A stretch of 64,000 bases of DNA from Acidobacteriota bacterium (GCA_003222395.1 QHWB01000041.1:62001-126000); one strand, 5' to 3'. Counted from the stretch's first letter, positions 25,791 through 35,827 are shown. The notes: a model not told the origin generated them from the letters alone. Numbers and translations are program-made.

Positions 25791-26621
25791 ATGGCGTGCG
25801 AGCCCGAGATTCTTCGAGAGGTTCCGCTGTTTGCACGGCTGGATGACGACGAGACCGCGGTGCTGGCCGCGCGGGTCGAGGTCAAGACGTTCGCGCCGCG
25901 CCAGCGGATCTACAGGATTGGCGATTCCGGTGGCCGCGCGTACGTGATGGTCTCGGGCGCCGTCCGGGTGACGACCGTTGACGAGGACCAGCAGGATGTC
26001 ATTGTCGACGAGCCGACCCCGGGGCAGTTCTTCGGCTTCGCGTCGATGCTCGACGGCACGCCTCATCAGACCAACGCCGTCGCGCTCGAGAGGACGACCT
26101 GTATTGAAATCGATCAGGACGACATCGCCGCGTTGGTTCGCGCGAAGCCGCACGCGGCCATGGACATGCTGAACGTCCTCGGCCGCCAGTTCCACGCGGC
26201 GCAGCAGCTCGTTCGCGTGCGCGCCGCCCGCAATCCCAACGAAATCATCGAGGCCGAGGCGACGGTCGGCGAGCGCGTCGCGGACGCGGTCGCCGGCTTC
26301 GGCGGGTCGTGGAAGTTCATCATCGCCTTCATGGTGACGCTCGCCATCTACACGACGGTCAACCTCGCGCTCGGCCGATCCGCGTGGGATCCCTATCCAT
26401 TCATCCTGCTGAATCTGTTTCTCTCGATGCTCGCGGCGCTTCAGGCGCCGGTCATCATGATGAGCCAGAACCGGCAGGACACGAAGGATCGGCTCCGTGG
26501 CGAGCTCGATTTCGAGGTGAATCGGCGCGCCGAGGCGGAGATTCAGGCGCTGGCCACGAAGATCAACGCCCTGGCCGATAAGGTCGACGACGTCGGCGAG
26601 CTCGTGCGACAGCGAACTTGA
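25791..26621 (+). CDS. Cyclic-nucleotide-binding domain fused to DUF1003 membrane domain
   Basis: 276 residues; GAGGTG precedes ATG 25791. Residues about 10-130 are a CAP-type nucleotide-binding beta roll (VPLFARLDDDETAVLAAR, PGQFFGFASML). The canonical R-x-A of the phosphate-binding cassette is not clear, so the ligand may differ. Residues about 160-250 match DUF1003: two helices, then DPYPFILLNLFLSMLAALQA and MMSQNRQ-x-x-KDR. The C-terminal tail is a short coiled coil. This looks like a membrane protein gated by a small ligand, but DUF1003 function is unknown. Confidence 0.88.
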   Translation: MACEPEILREVPLFARLDDDETAVLAARVEVKTFAPRQRIYRIGDSGGRAYVMVSGAVRVTTVDEDQQDVIVDEPTPGQFFGFASMLDGTPHQTNAVALERTTCIEIDQDDIAALVRAKPHAAMDMLNVLGRQFHAAQQLVRVRAARNPNEIIEAEATVGERVADAVAGFGGSWKFIIAFMVTLAIYTTVNLALGRSAWDPYPFILLNLFLSMLAALQAPVIMMSQNRQDTKDRLRGELDFEVNRRAEAEIQALATKINALADKVDDVGELVRQRT

Positions 26622-26695
26622 TCGCGGAAGTGAAAGCCGGCGCCGCTGTGTGAACCTCTGGTGCGGTCCTTTGAGGGGCGCATCCTCTCAGATAT

Positions 26696-26725
26696 GTGAA
26701 CGCGGCCCTTGAGGGCCGCGTTCAC
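26696..26725. terminator. Strong hairpin between convergent genes
   Basis: GTGAACGCGGCCCT-TG-AGGGCCGCGTTCAC has perfect 14-base arms. It lies between the CNB-DUF1003 gene (plus) and the DUF4097 gene (minus) and contains the stop of the latter. It may act as a bidirectional terminator, although the T-tract is missing. A REP origin is equally possible, since the core is the same as at 37577-37597. Confidence 0.6.
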
Positions 26726-27561
26726 TGCCTCCGAATCGAGATGCCCCCGTTGGTGGTGATCGCGCGGATCCGCGCGCCGCCGGCGCCGAGGATCGTCGTC
26801 AGCTGACGGCCGAGCGAGCCCTGCGCGGTGATTGGAAAATCGATGTTGATGCGGCCGTTGGTCGTCCCCGTCTCGAGCTGCGCCGAGTAGTTGGCCGGCA
26901 TCGTCATCCTGATGCCGCCGTTGTGCGTCTCGACGTCGAGGCCGGCGCCGTCCCAGTGATCGCCGCGCAGATCGATGGTGACGCCGCCGTTCGTCGTCTC
27001 GCCGCGCAGATCGCCGCCGACGTTGTTCAGCGTGACGCCTCCGTTGCGCGCCGTGAACTTCGCGGTGCCGCGGAAATCAGCGATCGAGATTCCGCCGTTC
27101 TGCGTCGTGAGGGTGAGCATCGCCGTGCGCGGCACCTGCAGCTCGAAGCTGACCGACCAGTGTTCGTCGCCGGACGTCGACGGCCCTTCGGCGCGGACGC
27201 TGCTGCCGGTGGTGTCCACACGGACAGCCGATGCGATCCGCCGTGCATCCGCGTCCGTATCGGCGGTCGTGTGGATGATCGAACGGACGAGCACGTCGCC
27301 CCGATCCCATCCGCGGACACGGATGCCGCCATTTCGGCCGGCGTCGATGTCGAGCGGGTTCGCGCCGCCGATCGTCGCCTCGCGCGCCTCGCAGTGCGAC
27401 GCACGGTCGCTGTTCCAGTTGCCGTCGCCACAGGGATTGTCGCGGAACTGGGCGCTTGCGACGACGGCGGTCAGTGCGACCGTTCCCAGTAGCGCGACGA
27501 CGTCGCGTAGCGCGAGGGCTTTAGTCGAGCGCAAGGTGAGCGGGTCATCCGAGCGGAGCAT
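26722..27561 (-). CDS. Secreted DUF4097-like beta-solenoid protein
   Basis: 279 residues; GGAGG is 8 bases before the ATG. An N-terminal hydrophobic segment (VVALLGTVALTAVVASA) serves as signal peptide or anchor. The rest is a run of short beta repeats with NGGI/NGGV turns (TTQNGGISI, ARNGGVTLNN, TTNGGVTI, THNGGIRM, TTNGRINI, TTNGGISI). This is the DUF4097/putative auto-transporter adhesin head signature. Function is unknown; related proteins are surface or periplasmic. Confidence 0.85.
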   Translation of the reverse strand: MLRSDDPLTLRSTKALALRDVVALLGTVALTAVVASAQFRDNPCGDGNWNSDRASHCEAREATIGGANPLDIDAGRNGGIRVRGWDRGDVLVRSIIHTTADTDADARRIASAVRVDTTGSSVRAEGPSTSGDEHWSVSFELQVPRTAMLTLTTQNGGISIADFRGTAKFTARNGGVTLNNVGGDLRGETTNGGVTIDLRGDHWDGAGLDVETHNGGIRMTMPANYSAQLETGTTNGRINIDFPITAQGSLGRQLTTILGAGGARIRAITTNGGISIRRQ

Positions 27562-27649
27562 ACGTAAATCCTCCGCCCGCTTAGACGGGATGCGCTCGTC
27601 GGCGGTTTATCGAGATCGAACGCTGAGCCGTTGGAGCAGCGCGCCGGCT

Positions 27650-28019
27650 TCTTTCTTCACCATCGTTTCTGTTTCTGACTGCGAAGCACGTGTGCCGTGC
27701 GGGCTCTCGCCGGCGGAGGCCCAGGTGAGCGGCTCGGACGAACACGTGGGCGGCATCTATCAACTGCAGGCCGCCTTCGATCGCGCGAAGACCACGCAGG
27801 ACACTGTCCTTCAAGATCCAGATAGACGCGCACGGCAACCGCGCGTGGCTCTACTTCGAATGCCACGACGTCGGGAATTTCGATCTCCCCGATCGGTCCA
27901 TCGCGGGGGACACGTTTCTGGCCGGCACGGTCGGCAGATTGCACGGGCGGTGGGTGTTCCTGGAGATGACGGCCGGCAGGGCATTCCCGCTGTCTGTCGA
28001 CACGTACTTCTTTTCTTGA
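27650..28019 (+). pseudogene. Hypothetical protein remnant with frameshift
   Basis: One frame gives SDEHVGGIYQLQAAFDRAKT up to about 27810. The frame ending at TGA 28017-28019 then continues sensibly as IQIDAHGNRAWLYFECHDVG and later HGRWVFLEMTAGRAFPLSVD. Both pieces look like real protein and together suggest one gene with a frameshift near 27800-27815. I do not recognise the family. No start with a ribosome binding site is visible. Confidence 0.4.
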
Positions 28020-28020
28020 A

Positions 28021-28097
28021 CGCGCGGGGCCCCACTTTTCTTATGAGCGGCGGGGGTGGGGCCCCGCCGTGTATAAGAAAAGCGGGCCCCACGCGTG
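28021..28097. repeat. Palindromic repeat cluster
   Basis: A dense set of inverted repeats: GGGGCCCCACTTTTCTTAT near 28028-28046 and ATAAGAAAAGCGGGCCCC near 28074-28091 face each other. The inner part has GGCGGGGGTGGGGCCCCGCC. It lies between the remnant above and the end of the PQQ dehydrogenase gene on the minus strand, and may end that transcript. A related GGGGNCCCC palindrome lies inside the PQQ gene at 60401. Confidence 0.65.
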
Positions 28098-28107
28098 TAA
28101 GAAATGC

Positions 28108-30477
28108 TTATTGCGACGGCGAACGGTTGCCTTCCGACAGTGCGAACGCCATGAGCGTGCCGCCCGACGGGATGACGACGAACTGGCGGCCATCGAGCAT
28201 GTAGGTCATCGCTGCCGCGCCCCAGATCGACGCGCCAGTCTGATAGCGCCAGAGGTTCTTGCCGGTGCGCCCCTCGAACGCCAGGAAGTTGCCTTCGTTG
28301 TCGCCCGCAAAGACGACGCCCGACGCCGTGGACGTCACTCCCGCCATCGACGGCGTGGGGAAACGGAACTCCCACCTGCGCTCGCCGGTCGCCGGATCGA
28401 TCGCGCGCAGCGCGCCGTACGGACGGTTGTCGCCCCGCTGCATGCCGCCTCCCGTGTACCGCTCGCCTTCCTTGTACTCGGGCTTCCAGTTGTAGTACGT
28501 CGCGCACGCTTCGCGCGCGGTGACGAAGAACAATCCCAGATCGGGATCGAACGACGGCGGCATGAAGTTCGTCCCCCCCGGAATGTCGGGACAGGTCGTC
28601 GCGCCGCGCTCGTCCGGGCGATTGTTCGGAAGGAGCAGCGGGCGTCCGTTCGACATGACCTCCTTGGCCCACGTGGTGGTGACGAACGGCTTTGCGACGA
28701 TCACTTTTCCAGTGAGCCGATCGATCGTGTAGAAGAACCCGTTGCGGTTCGCGAACATGACCACCTTGCGCCGCTGACCGCCGATCGTCACCTCGCCGAG
28801 CACCGGCACCTGCGTCGCGTCCCAGTCGTGGACGTCGCCCGGCGTGAACTGGTAATGCCACGCGAGCTTGCCGGTGCTCGCGTCGATCGCGACGAGCGAA
28901 TCGGTGTAGAGGTTGTCGCCCTCGCGATCGTCGCCGTAGTAGTCGGGGCTCGGGTTCCCGGTGCCGAAGAAAATCAGGTTCGACTCGGCGTCGTAGCTGC
29001 CGGTCACCCAAATCGAGCCGCCGCCGCGCTTCCACGCGTCGCCCGGCCACGTGTTGCCGCCCGGCTCGCCCGGCGCCGGCACGGTCCAGAACCTCCACGC
29101 CCGTTTGCCGGTCTGCGCGTCGTAGGCGTCGATGAAGCCGCGGATGCCGTACTCGGCGCCGGCCACGCCGACGATGACTTTGTCTTTCACCACGAGCGGC
29201 GCGAGCGTCGCGGCGTACCCGCGCTTGTAGTCTTCGAGCACCACGTCCCAGACGATGGCGCCGGTCTTCATGTCGAGCGCGAGCAGATGCGCGTCGAGCG
29301 TCACCATGAACAGCCGGTCGTCGAGCACGCCGAAGCCGCGGTTCACCGGGCCGCAGCAGTAGGTGAGGCCCGTCGGCGGCAGCTCGCGGCGGTAGCGCCA
29401 GATCTGACGGCCGGTGCGCGCGTCGAGCGCCCATGCGTTGTTGTTCGGGCCGGTCACGTACAACACGCCGTCGATGAGGATCGGCGTCGCTTCGAAGCGG
29501 CCGAGCGTCTCGGTCTGGAAGCTCCATTGCGGCACGAGACGGTGCACGTTCTCCGGCGTGATCTGCGTGAGCGGACTGTGGCGCTGGCTGCCGTAGTCGC
29601 CGCCGTACATCAGCCATCGCGACGAATCCTTCAGGCCGGCGACGAGCGCGTCGCCGGTAATCCGCTGCGGCGAATTCTGAGGCGGCGCCGACGCGACGGC
29701 GCCGACCGTCGCGCGCTGGCGGCTCAGGTACGCGAGCAGATCGGTGAAGTCGCCTGCGGGCAGCTTGTCGACGCCGTAATCGGGCATCAGCGAGCCTTTC
29801 TCCTCGATGATCTCGCGCAGCTCCGACTTCATGTGTCCCTGCAGCCGCTCGTTGACGTCCATGATCTGGATGGAGAAGGCGTCCTCGTTCTTCCTGACGC
29901 CGCGGATGCGCCGGCCGTCGCGCGTCACCAGCGTGACCGCGTCGTACCCCGGCTGGACGGACGCGCTCGCCGTCCGAATTTCCTTCGTCAGCGCCGCGCG
30001 CGATCGCGACGACCCGATCCGCGAGAGATCCGGACCGATCCGGCCGCCACGTCCGTTCACGCGGTGACAGCTGATACAGTTCGCCTGGAACAGCCGCTCA
30101 CCGTGATCGGCGTCGCCGCCGACGTTGGCCGCGGCTGCCGGCGCGCTGAGCGTGCGGAGGTACGCCAGCGTTTGCCAGATCTCGTCGTCGGGCGCGTTGG
30201 TCGGCGGCATTTCCGTTCCCGGCACGCCGCGCTTCACGTACTGAAAGAGCTGCTCATCGGTGATGCCCGACGACATGACGGACGTGAGATCCGGCCCGCG
30301 AAGGCCCGTCGCATCCATGCCGTGACAGCCGGAGCAGCGGATGCGGTACAGCGCGGTCCCGTTGCGAATCGCCTGCGGATCGCCTTCGCGCGGGTTCTTC
30401 GTCTGACGGTCCTGCGCAAATCCTCCGCTCGCGAAACAGAGAGCCGTGATCGCCGGCAGCGCCCAGGTCCACTTCAT
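28108..30477 (-). CDS. Quinohaemoprotein (PQQ) alcohol dehydrogenase with two cytochrome c domains
   Basis: 789 residues. After a signal peptide there are two c-type haem motifs, CSGCH (48-52) and CISCH (134-138), each with a later Met ligand candidate. From about residue 285 a PQQ eight-blade propeller follows. It has the vicinal Cys pair (TYCCG), repeated A-x-D-x-x-T-G-x-x-x-W tryptophan-docking motifs and GDVHDWDATQ, which holds the probable catalytic Asp. The position two after that Asp is not acidic, so a calcium-type site is more likely. It should oxidise alcohols in the periplasm and pass electrons through its haems. It is divergent from a second PQQ enzyme, 92 bases away. Confidence 0.9.
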   Translation of the reverse strand: MKWTWALPAITALCFASGGFAQDRQTKNPREGDPQAIRNGTALYRIRCSGCHGMDATGLRGPDLTSVMSSGITDEQLFQYVKRGVPGTEMPPTNAPDDEIWQTLAYLRTLSAPAAAANVGGDADHGERLFQANCISCHRVNGRGGRIGPDLSRIGSSRSRAALTKEIRTASASVQPGYDAVTLVTRDGRRIRGVRKNEDAFSIQIMDVNERLQGHMKSELREIIEEKGSLMPDYGVDKLPAGDFTDLLAYLSRQRATVGAVASAPPQNSPQRITGDALVAGLKDSSRWLMYGGDYGSQRHSPLTQITPENVHRLVPQWSFQTETLGRFEATPILIDGVLYVTGPNNNAWALDARTGRQIWRYRRELPPTGLTYCCGPVNRGFGVLDDRLFMVTLDAHLLALDMKTGAIVWDVVLEDYKRGYAATLAPLVVKDKVIVGVAGAEYGIRGFIDAYDAQTGKRAWRFWTVPAPGEPGGNTWPGDAWKRGGGSIWVTGSYDAESNLIFFGTGNPSPDYYGDDREGDNLYTDSLVAIDASTGKLAWHYQFTPGDVHDWDATQVPVLGEVTIGGQRRKVVMFANRNGFFYTIDRLTGKVIVAKPFVTTTWAKEVMSNGRPLLLPNNRPDERGATTCPDIPGGTNFMPPSFDPDLGLFFVTAREACATYYNWKPEYKEGERYTGGGMQRGDNRPYGALRAIDPATGERRWEFRFPTPSMAGVTSTASGVVFAGDNEGNFLAFEGRTGKNLWRYQTGASIWGAAAMTYMLDGRQFVVIPSGGTLMAFALSEGNRSPSQ

Positions 30478-30569
30478 GGTCGACTCCTGCCTTCAAAAAT
30501 CGACGCCGACGCCGAGTTGGAGATGCGGAGCATACACCGAACCCGATTCTTTGGTAGCATCCGCGCACT

Positions 30570-32528
30570 GTGTTCCTACTGTTTTTCGCGCTTCTCGCTG
30601 GTCCGCTCGCGTTTGCGCAACGCGCCGAGCCTGGTCGCCAGGTGTTCGTCAGCCGCTGCGCCGGATGCCATGGAAGCGACGGCAACGGCGGCGAGCTCGG
30701 TCCCGCGATCGCGACGCGCGTGCCATCGTTGACGAACGACGATCTGACGTCGCTGGTCAGACAGGGACGATCTGCCGCCGGCATGCCGGCGTTCCCCGGT
30801 CTGAACGATTCCGACGTCGGCGATCTGATCCGCTATCTGCGCACGCTGCGGCCGCGCAGCGGAGCGGCGCCGACACGGACGCGCGCCACGCTGGTTGACG
30901 GCCGCTCGATCGACGGGCTCGTGCTGAATCAAAGCGCATCGGACCTCCAGCTGCTCGGCGACGACCGCAAGATCCACCTGCTGCGCAAGAGCGGCGGCGA
31001 TCGCTATCGCGCCGTCACCTCGCAGGCCGACTGGCCCAGCTACAACGGCCAGACGAACGGAAGCCGCTACAGTCCGCTGACGCAAATCACGGCTGCCAAC
31101 GTGGGACGCATGGTGCCGCGGTGGATTTTCAGTATCCCCAACACGTCGCGCCTGCAGGTGACGCCGGTCGTCGCCGGCGGCGTCATGTACGTGACGAGCG
31201 CGAACGAGTGCTACGCGCTCGACGCGGGCGCGGGGCGTGAGATCTGGCATTACCAGCGGCAGCGAACGAAAGGTCTGGTCGGCAACGCGGCTGGAGGCAT
31301 CAACCGCGGCGTGGCAGTGGCCGGCGATCGCGTGTTCATGGTCACCGACCACGCGCACATCATCGCGCTCAACCGCTTCACCGGCTCGCTGCTGTGGGAA
31401 ACCGAGATGGCCGACTGGCACCAGAACTACAACGCCACTGGCGCGCCGCTCGCGGTCGGCAATCTCGTCGTCACCGGCACGTCGGGCGGCGATGAAGGCG
31501 TTCGCGGTTTCGTCGCGGCATTCGATCAGGCGACCGGCAGAGAAGTGTGGCGCTTCTGGACGGCGCCGCGGCGCGGCGAGCCGAAGGCGGACACGTGGCA
31601 GGGAGCGGGCATCGAGCATCCGGGCGCGACGACATGGCTCACCGGAACCTACGATCCGGAGCTCGACACGCTGTACTGGCCGACGGGCAACCCTTCTCCC
31701 GATCTGATTGGCGACGATCGCCCCGGCGACAATCTCTACTCGGATTCCGTCGTCGCGCTCGACGCGAAGCGCGGGACGCTGAAGTGGCACTTCCAGTTCA
31801 CGCCTCACGACGTGTGGGACTACGACGCGCAGGAAACGCCGGCGCTCGTCGACGCCACGTGGGAGAATCGGCCGCGCAGGCTGCTGGTGCAGGCGAACCG
31901 CAACGGGTTCTTCTACGTGCTCGATCGCACCGACGGCACGTTCCTGATGGGCAGGCAGTACGCCGCGAACCTGACGTGGGCGCGCGGCCTGACGCCCGAA
32001 GGGCGCCCGATCGTCGTGCCAGACATGGAGCCGTCGCTCGAAGGCAAGCGCGTGTGCCCGTCGCTCGAGGGCGCGTCGAACTGGTACTCCACGTCGTTCA
32101 ACCCGGCGACCGGTTTGTATTACGTGCAGACGAACGACAAGTGCGGCATCTTCACGAAGACGCCGATGACGTGGGAAGCGGGCAAGGGCTACATGGGCGG
32201 GTCGTTCAAACAGGCGCCTGACGAACCGGCGCGGCGCGTGCTGCGCGCGATCGACATCCACACCGGAAAAGCTGTCTGGGAGCTGCCGCAGACCGGCGCC
32301 GTCGAGTCGTGGGGCGGCACGCTCAGCACCGCGGGCGGCGTCGTGATCTTCGGCGAAGACAGCGGTGCGCTGATGGCGGCCGACGCGTCGAACGGAAAGC
32401 CGCTGTGGAGCTTTCAGACCAGTCAGACTTGGAAGGCGTCGCCGATGACGTTCATGTTCGACGACAAGCAGTACGTCGCGGTCGCCTCAGGGCCGAACAT
32501 CATCGCGTTCGGCTTGCCGGACGAGTAG
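30570..32528 (+). CDS. PQQ-dependent dehydrogenase with N-terminal cytochrome c domain
   Basis: 652 residues from GTG 30570, with a signal peptide (LLFFALLAGPLAFAQ). There is one c-type haem motif, CAGCH (30-34), then a PQQ propeller with repeated A-L-D-A-x-x-G-x-x-x-W motifs and TPHDVWDYDAQETPAL. Here the probable catalytic Asp is followed two residues later by a second Asp. In methanol-dehydrogenase-like proteins that pattern marks lanthanide use; applying it here is inference. The vicinal Cys pair of the neighbouring enzyme is not evident. The divergent arrangement suggests shared regulation. The start has no clear ribosome binding site. Confidence 0.85.
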   Translation: MFLLFFALLAGPLAFAQRAEPGRQVFVSRCAGCHGSDGNGGELGPAIATRVPSLTNDDLTSLVRQGRSAAGMPAFPGLNDSDVGDLIRYLRTLRPRSGAAPTRTRATLVDGRSIDGLVLNQSASDLQLLGDDRKIHLLRKSGGDRYRAVTSQADWPSYNGQTNGSRYSPLTQITAANVGRMVPRWIFSIPNTSRLQVTPVVAGGVMYVTSANECYALDAGAGREIWHYQRQRTKGLVGNAAGGINRGVAVAGDRVFMVTDHAHIIALNRFTGSLLWETEMADWHQNYNATGAPLAVGNLVVTGTSGGDEGVRGFVAAFDQATGREVWRFWTAPRRGEPKADTWQGAGIEHPGATTWLTGTYDPELDTLYWPTGNPSPDLIGDDRPGDNLYSDSVVALDAKRGTLKWHFQFTPHDVWDYDAQETPALVDATWENRPRRLLVQANRNGFFYVLDRTDGTFLMGRQYAANLTWARGLTPEGRPIVVPDMEPSLEGKRVCPSLEGASNWYSTSFNPATGLYYVQTNDKCGIFTKTPMTWEAGKGYMGGSFKQAPDEPARRVLRAIDIHTGKAVWELPQTGAVESWGGTLSTAGGVVIFGEDSGALMAADASNGKPLWSFQTSQTWKASPMTFMFDDKQYVAVASGPNIIAFGLPDE

Positions 32529-32668
32529 CCAAACGAACCAGCGAGCTCAGAATTGCCCTCGTATCCGCTGCCGACCACGATGCCGTTTTCCAGAAGAGTG
32601 CGTCGCACGCCCTGTGCAGGCGGCGCCTGAATCCGCGGTGTCGGGCGCCAGTTGGAGGCGCAGAGTCC

Positions 32669-33850
32669 ATGGATCGACGAACGCTGTTGAAGACCGGCGG
32701 CCTCGCGCTGGCCGGATTCGGATTGACCGGTTGCGGCGCGTCGCTGCGCAGCCGCGGCGCCTCCTCTGCGGGGCGGGCGCCGCTCCAGCTCGCCCCGCCG
32801 ACCGTGACGTGGGATCGCGTGCTCCGCACGACCGTCGGCCTGCGTCCCCACCGCGATTCCGGGTTCGTGCTGCGCGCGGAGAAGCTCGACGCGAAGACGA
32901 TCGTCCACGATTACGGGTTCGGCGGCTCGGGCATGTCGTTGTCGTGGGGATGCGGCGCGCTCGTCGCCGACCTCACGCGGCAGACGGGCGAGCATCGGGC
33001 GGCGGTCATTGGATGCGGCGCGCCGGGTGTGTGCGCGGCGCGACAGCTGCAGCGGCGCGGATGGGACGTGACGATCTACGCCGCGACGGTGCCGCCCGAC
33101 ACGACGTCGAACATGTCGATGGCCGGCTTCACGCCGACGACCGCGCTGATCGAAGCGACGCAGCGAACGCCCGAGTGGGACGCGCAGTTCCGCGAGGCCG
33201 CCGAGATCTCGTACCGTCAGCTGCAGCTGATGGTCGGGCCCAATTACGGCGTCTACTGGATCGATACCTACAACGCCACCGACGATCCGAATCGGCAGCC
33301 GGGACCACCGGCCGAAGGCGATCTGCTGCCGGACCAGCTCCGGCCCGGACGCTTCCGCGAAGTGATCGGGCCGGGCGATCATCCGTTTCCGTCGAAGTAC
33401 GCGATTCGCAGCACGGCGCTCGCCATCGAGCCGTCGATCTACATGGACGCGATCGTGCGCGATTTCCTGCTGTTCGGCGGGAAGATCGTCATCCGCAAGT
33501 TCGACACGCCGCGCGATCTGATGTCGCTGCCCGAGTCGGTGATCGTCAACTGCACGGGCCTCGGATCGTTCACGCTGTTCAACGACACGGAGCTCGTGCC
33601 GATCAAGGGTCAGCTGACCGTGCTCGTGCCGCAGCCCGAAGTGAGGTACCGCGCCAACGGACGAACGGCCAACGGCGGCAACGCGAGCATGAACCCGCGC
33701 GCCGACGGGATCGTCATCGGCAACCTGCAGGATCGCGGCAACTGGTCGCTCGAGCCGGACCCGGAAGTGCGCCAGCGCAACATGGAAGCTGCGATCGAGT
33801 TCTTTGGCGCAATGCGTCGCGACGGGCGCACGTCCGAGCGTTCTCGTTGA
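32669..33850 (+). CDS. FAD-dependent oxidoreductase (D-amino-acid oxidase-like), secreted or lipid-anchored
   Basis: 393 residues; GGAGG lies 11 bases upstream of ATG 32669. The N-terminus MDRRTLLKTGG with a later LTGC lipobox suggests a Tat or lipoprotein signal. A dinucleotide fold follows (AAVIGCGAPGVCAARQLQRR), then DAO-family stretches such as YAIRSTALAIEPSIYMDAI, VIVNCTGLGS and a final ADGIVIGNLQDRGNW. The substrate is unknown; D-amino acids or related amines are the family default. It follows the PQQ gene by 140 bases on the same strand. Confidence 0.8.
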   Translation: MDRRTLLKTGGLALAGFGLTGCGASLRSRGASSAGRAPLQLAPPTVTWDRVLRTTVGLRPHRDSGFVLRAEKLDAKTIVHDYGFGGSGMSLSWGCGALVADLTRQTGEHRAAVIGCGAPGVCAARQLQRRGWDVTIYAATVPPDTTSNMSMAGFTPTTALIEATQRTPEWDAQFREAAEISYRQLQLMVGPNYGVYWIDTYNATDDPNRQPGPPAEGDLLPDQLRPGRFREVIGPGDHPFPSKYAIRSTALAIEPSIYMDAIVRDFLLFGGKIVIRKFDTPRDLMSLPESVIVNCTGLGSFTLFNDTELVPIKGQLTVLVPQPEVRYRANGRTANGGNASMNPRADGIVIGNLQDRGNWSLEPDPEVRQRNMEAAIEFFGAMRRDGRTSERSR

Positions 33851-33898
33851 AGGGCTGGTTGCTGGTTGCCGCGGGCCGAAAAATGTGAAGGCGATCTC

Positions 33899-33921
33899 CG
33901 GTTCCGGACAGTCCGGAACCG
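33899..33921. terminator. Hairpin between convergent genes
   Basis: CGGTTCCGGA-CAG-TCCGGAACCG has perfect 10-base arms and lies between the FAD oxidoreductase (plus) and the TonB-receptor remnant (minus). It lacks a T-tract, so the terminator role is inferred from position; a REP-type origin is possible. Confidence 0.45.
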
Positions 33922-33981
33922 TAGTATTCCGCCGATGAATCTACGCAGCGAAGACACGAGGGACGACAATTCCGCAGAACT

Positions 33982-35824
33982 CTAAAAATGCACGACCGTC
34001 TGCAGCGTCATCGCGCGCGGCGTCTGCGGGTTCGTAAATGTGCCGAACGTCTGCGGGTTGTAGATCCGGTTCGCACCCTGGCGGCTGAACTCGGTGTAGC
34101 GCCCTCCGTTCAGCAGGTTGAACACCTCGGCGGAAATTTCCACGTTGCGGCCGCCTCCCATGTTGACGCGCTTGCCGAGCTTGACGCCGACGATGTGCAC
34201 GTCGGCCGCGCGTGGCTGTCCTTTTCCGCGAGTTGGATAGAAGAACCGGATGCGCGTCGCCAGCGGATTCGACTGCCGCACGCCGGTCGACGACACGACG
34301 GTCGACGGACCGAACGGCGCGAGCAGCGCGCTCGTCGACGGCAGCTGATCGATCACCGGACCGGTCCAGTTGCCCGCGACGATCGTGTAGCTGCCCGAGG
34401 CGACGACATCGAACGGTGCGTGCCACGTGCCGGCCATGCGCACCGAATACGGATTCCACATCGGGTTGTTGACGAGCGAATTTCCCGTCGCAAGGCTGTT
34501 CTGATCCTGCACGCCGTCGGTTCTCCAGATGTTCTTGTCGTTCGGGAACGCGTCGGGCTGGATGAACTTCGCCGGGTCGGAAGGGTTCCACGTCCCCTCG
34601 AGATGCTGCCACTGCCGCTGCGCCGTGAAGAGCATCTGGAAGTTGTGCGTCATGTTCTTCGTCAGCGTCGCCTGCAGCGCCTTGTAGCGGGTGGTGCTCC
34701 AGGTGTTGTTCGTCAGCCGGTAGAGCAGTCCCTGATTCGGATCGACTCTGCCGAATCCTCCGAACGGCCTGAACGGCGCGTCGGGATAGAAGCCGTTGAT
34801 GTCCACCTGCGCGTACTGATCGTGGTTCACCTTGACGATGACGCCGGTGTCGAGCGCGATCTGACCGGGGAATTGCCGGCGGTAGCCGAGCGACCATTCG
34901 TCGAAGTACGGCTGGTGCAGATCAGGATCGAACTGCAGGTTCGAGATGCCCGTCGCCACCGGCGGCGTCACGATCACCGTCTCGAACACGCCGTTCGAAT
35001 CGAGATCGTATTCGTTGCGCAGCCCCTGCGCGTCGTTGCCGCCGAAGGACGACACCGGATTGCGCGTGCCCATCAGCTGCTGATGGTATTTGCCGTACGA
35101 GCCGCGCAGCACCCATCGGCGACGCCGCGTCGACGCCGCCGGTCTTCACTTCCGTGTCCTGAATGGCTTCGGAGCTGAGGCCCGTGCGGTTGATGTTGAA
35201 GTCGTTGTAGTTGCCGGCATACAGCCCTTCCATCAGCGTGACGGCGTCGCGATGCTCGACCGCGTTGCCGAAATAATTCTGCCGGCCGCTCGCGTCGTTG
35301 TGCGGGCGCGAGATGACGCCCGGCGTCAGCATCAGGAAGTCGCTCCAGAATTTCCCTTCGACGACCGGCGCCTGCTTCTGGAACTCGCCGTCAATCGTCA
35401 GCACGCCGCTCGGCTTCGTCACTTCGAGCATCGGCGGATCGCCGGCGACGGTCACCGTTTCGGTGAGCGTTCCGATCTCCATCGTGATGTCGACCTGGAA
35501 GTTGCTGCCCGCCCGCAGCAGGATGTCGTCACGGCGGAAGATGGAGAAGCCGGAGAGCTCCGCGGTGATCTTGAACACGCCGGGAGGAAGATTGATGAGG
35601 CGATAGTTGCCGGCGCTGTCCGAGACGGTGACGCTCGGCGTGAGCATCGCCGGACTCGTGGCGGTGATCGTGACGCCCGGCAGCGCGCCGCCCTGGGCGT
35701 CCTTGACGGTTCCGCGGAGGCTGCCGTCGCCGCCCTGCGCCGCGACGCGCGCGGCGGCCGAAAGGCTCACGACGAGGACCAGTGGGACGATCGACCTTCT
35801 CGTCACGTGTCGCTCCTTTCGCAA
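33982..35824 (-). pseudogene. TonB-dependent receptor with internal deletion and frame change
   Basis: The minus-strand frame from 35824 encodes a signal peptide, a carboxypeptidase-regulatory domain (GSLRGTVKDAQGGALPGVTI) and a plug start (VTVAGDPPMLEVT), up to TEVKTGGVDAASPMG near 35117. The adjoining frame then gives VLRGSYGKYHQQLMG and runs through the last third of a beta barrel to TLQTVVHF. In intact receptors about 350 or more residues separate these two points. The middle of the gene is therefore missing and the ends are out of frame, so no working receptor is made. Both halves are otherwise free of stops, so the event looks recent, or it is an assembly error. Confidence 0.8.
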
Positions 35825-35827
35825 TGC

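Noticed and set aside
28069-30732. Long open frame antisense to the PQQ dehydrogenase
   Set aside because: Arg/Ala-rich composition, no motif and full overlap with a clear PQQ gene; a typical high-GC shadow frame.
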